Below are positions 14,127 through 14,581 of a DNA stretch of 14,581 bases, piece by piece. The notes beneath the pieces are model-generated. The model saw only the letters and a program-made list of their open reading frames with translations. It ran no database searches and was not told the DNA's origin. Both the position numbers and the translations under genes were made by a program. Numbering within the stretch: the first letter of the stretch is position 1; each line of letters starts with the position of its first letter. The DNA is from Bacteroidetes bacterium 4572_114 (GTDB taxonomy: Bacteria; Bacteroidota; Bacteroidia; Bacteroidales; 4484-276). The stretch is taken from NCBI GenBank assembly GCA_002254335.1, contig NIVA01000096.1, positions 1-14,581 of the forward strand. Direction: 5' to 3'.

Positions 14127-14581
14127 TGAAAAAAGCAATAACACCCAAAATAGGGCAAATGCCAAAAGTTGAACTTCACGTTCATGTTGAAGGCGCCACA
14201 AAGGCCGAAGTTTTTTATTCGTTGGCAGAGCAAAACAATGTAAAACTTCCTGTAAATAATTTGGTGGAATGGAAACGGTTTTTTGAATTTAAGGACTTCC
14301 CGCATTTTATTGATGTTTACAAAACGGCAGTTACCGTGTTTAAGAAACCCGGGGACTATGCCTTTCTAATTGAAAATTTTTATAAATATCAGGCGAGCCA
14401 AAACATAATTTACACCGAAGCATTTTTAAGTGCTTCATTTATAGTGGATCAGTTTTCAGGAAGTAAAATCTTAGATGCCATTGAATCCGGTATAAAAGAA
14501 GGATCGGAAAAATATGGGGGGAGAATAAATTTTATTCCCGATATAACAAGAAATGCCCCTGATACACAAAATGCTGTGCTC
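14126..14581 (+). CDS. Adenosine deaminase-family protein, N-terminal part (cut by window end)
   Basis: The frame starts at the ATG overlapping the preceding stop codon and stays open for 152 codons to the window edge. The motif MPKVELHVHVEGA gives the metal-binding His18 and His20 of the amidohydrolase barrel, at the place and in the wording typical of adenosine deaminases (usually ELHxHLxGA). YTEAFLSASFI corresponds to the family's YxExRxSP strand, and FIPDITRN to its next conserved strand. The full protein should have about 330-350 residues and convert adenosine (or a related 6-aminopurine such as adenine or a modified adenine) to inosine with release of ammonia, using zinc. The residues that would settle the substrate are beyond the edge. 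A later ATG at 14159 is possible, but the overlap with the previous gene favours the first. Confidence 0.85.
   Translation, partial: MKKAITPKIGQMPKVELHVHVEGATKAEVFYSLAEQNNVKLPVNNLVEWKRFFEFKDFPHFIDVYKTAVTVFKKPGDYAFLIENFYKYQASQNIIYTEAFLSASFIVDQFSGSKILDAIESGIKEGSEKYGGRINFIPDITRNAPDTQNAVL

Overview
The window looks like chromosomal DNA from a member of the Bacteroidota. Several secreted proteins end in the type IX secretion (T9SS) C-terminal sorting domain, which is specific to this phylum. The DNA is AT-rich, promoter-like sites fit the Bacteroidota -7 consensus TAnnTTTG, and Shine-Dalgarno sequences are mostly absent. No rRNA, tRNA or CRISPR array was seen, and the genus cannot be read from the sequence.

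Left part (1-9105): the 3' end of a T9SS-exported protein is followed by four large exported proteins, all on the + strand: an FG-GAP/VCBS-like repeat protein, a BNR/sortilin-like Asp-box protein, a DUF7948 + SBBP repeat protein, and a second FG-GAP/VCBS-like protein. The gaps are 21 bp (first pair) and 4 bp (last pair), so they form two likely transcription units separated by a 473-bp repeat-bearing gap. Three of the four proteins show seven recognisable repeats, as expected for seven-bladed beta-propellers, and all four end in a sorting domain. They probably act outside the cell or on its surface; no substrate can be named. A near-identical direct repeat of about 25 bp lies on each side of this block (432-456 and 9319-9343).

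Middle part (9106-12388): a repeat-bearing gap is followed by an Rpn-family PD-(D/E)XK nuclease/putative transposase protein with an in-frame 12-bp tandem repeat. Next is a DUF362-family gene broken by a frameshift near 11450. Its product would carry a twin-arginine signal at the N-terminus and a T9SS sorting domain at the C-terminus, an unusual combination.

Right part (12389-14581): a 622-bp non-coding stretch is unusually rich in inverted repeats, including a chain of stem-loops (12538-12667) and a 33-bp near-perfect palindrome (12823-12855). Beyond it are ordinary cytoplasmic genes: a Nim-like split-barrel flavoprotein on the - strand, transcribed divergently from a flavodoxin-fold NAD(P)H oxidoreductase. 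The latter overlaps the start of an adenosine deaminase-family gene cut by the window edge. The divergent genes share a 78-bp gap whose centre is a palindrome carrying a -7-like box on each strand.

I did not find a convincing new multi-gene system. The items most worth checking are the structured repeat elements between genes, the direct repeats bracketing the propeller block, and the doubly targeted, frameshifted DUF362 protein.
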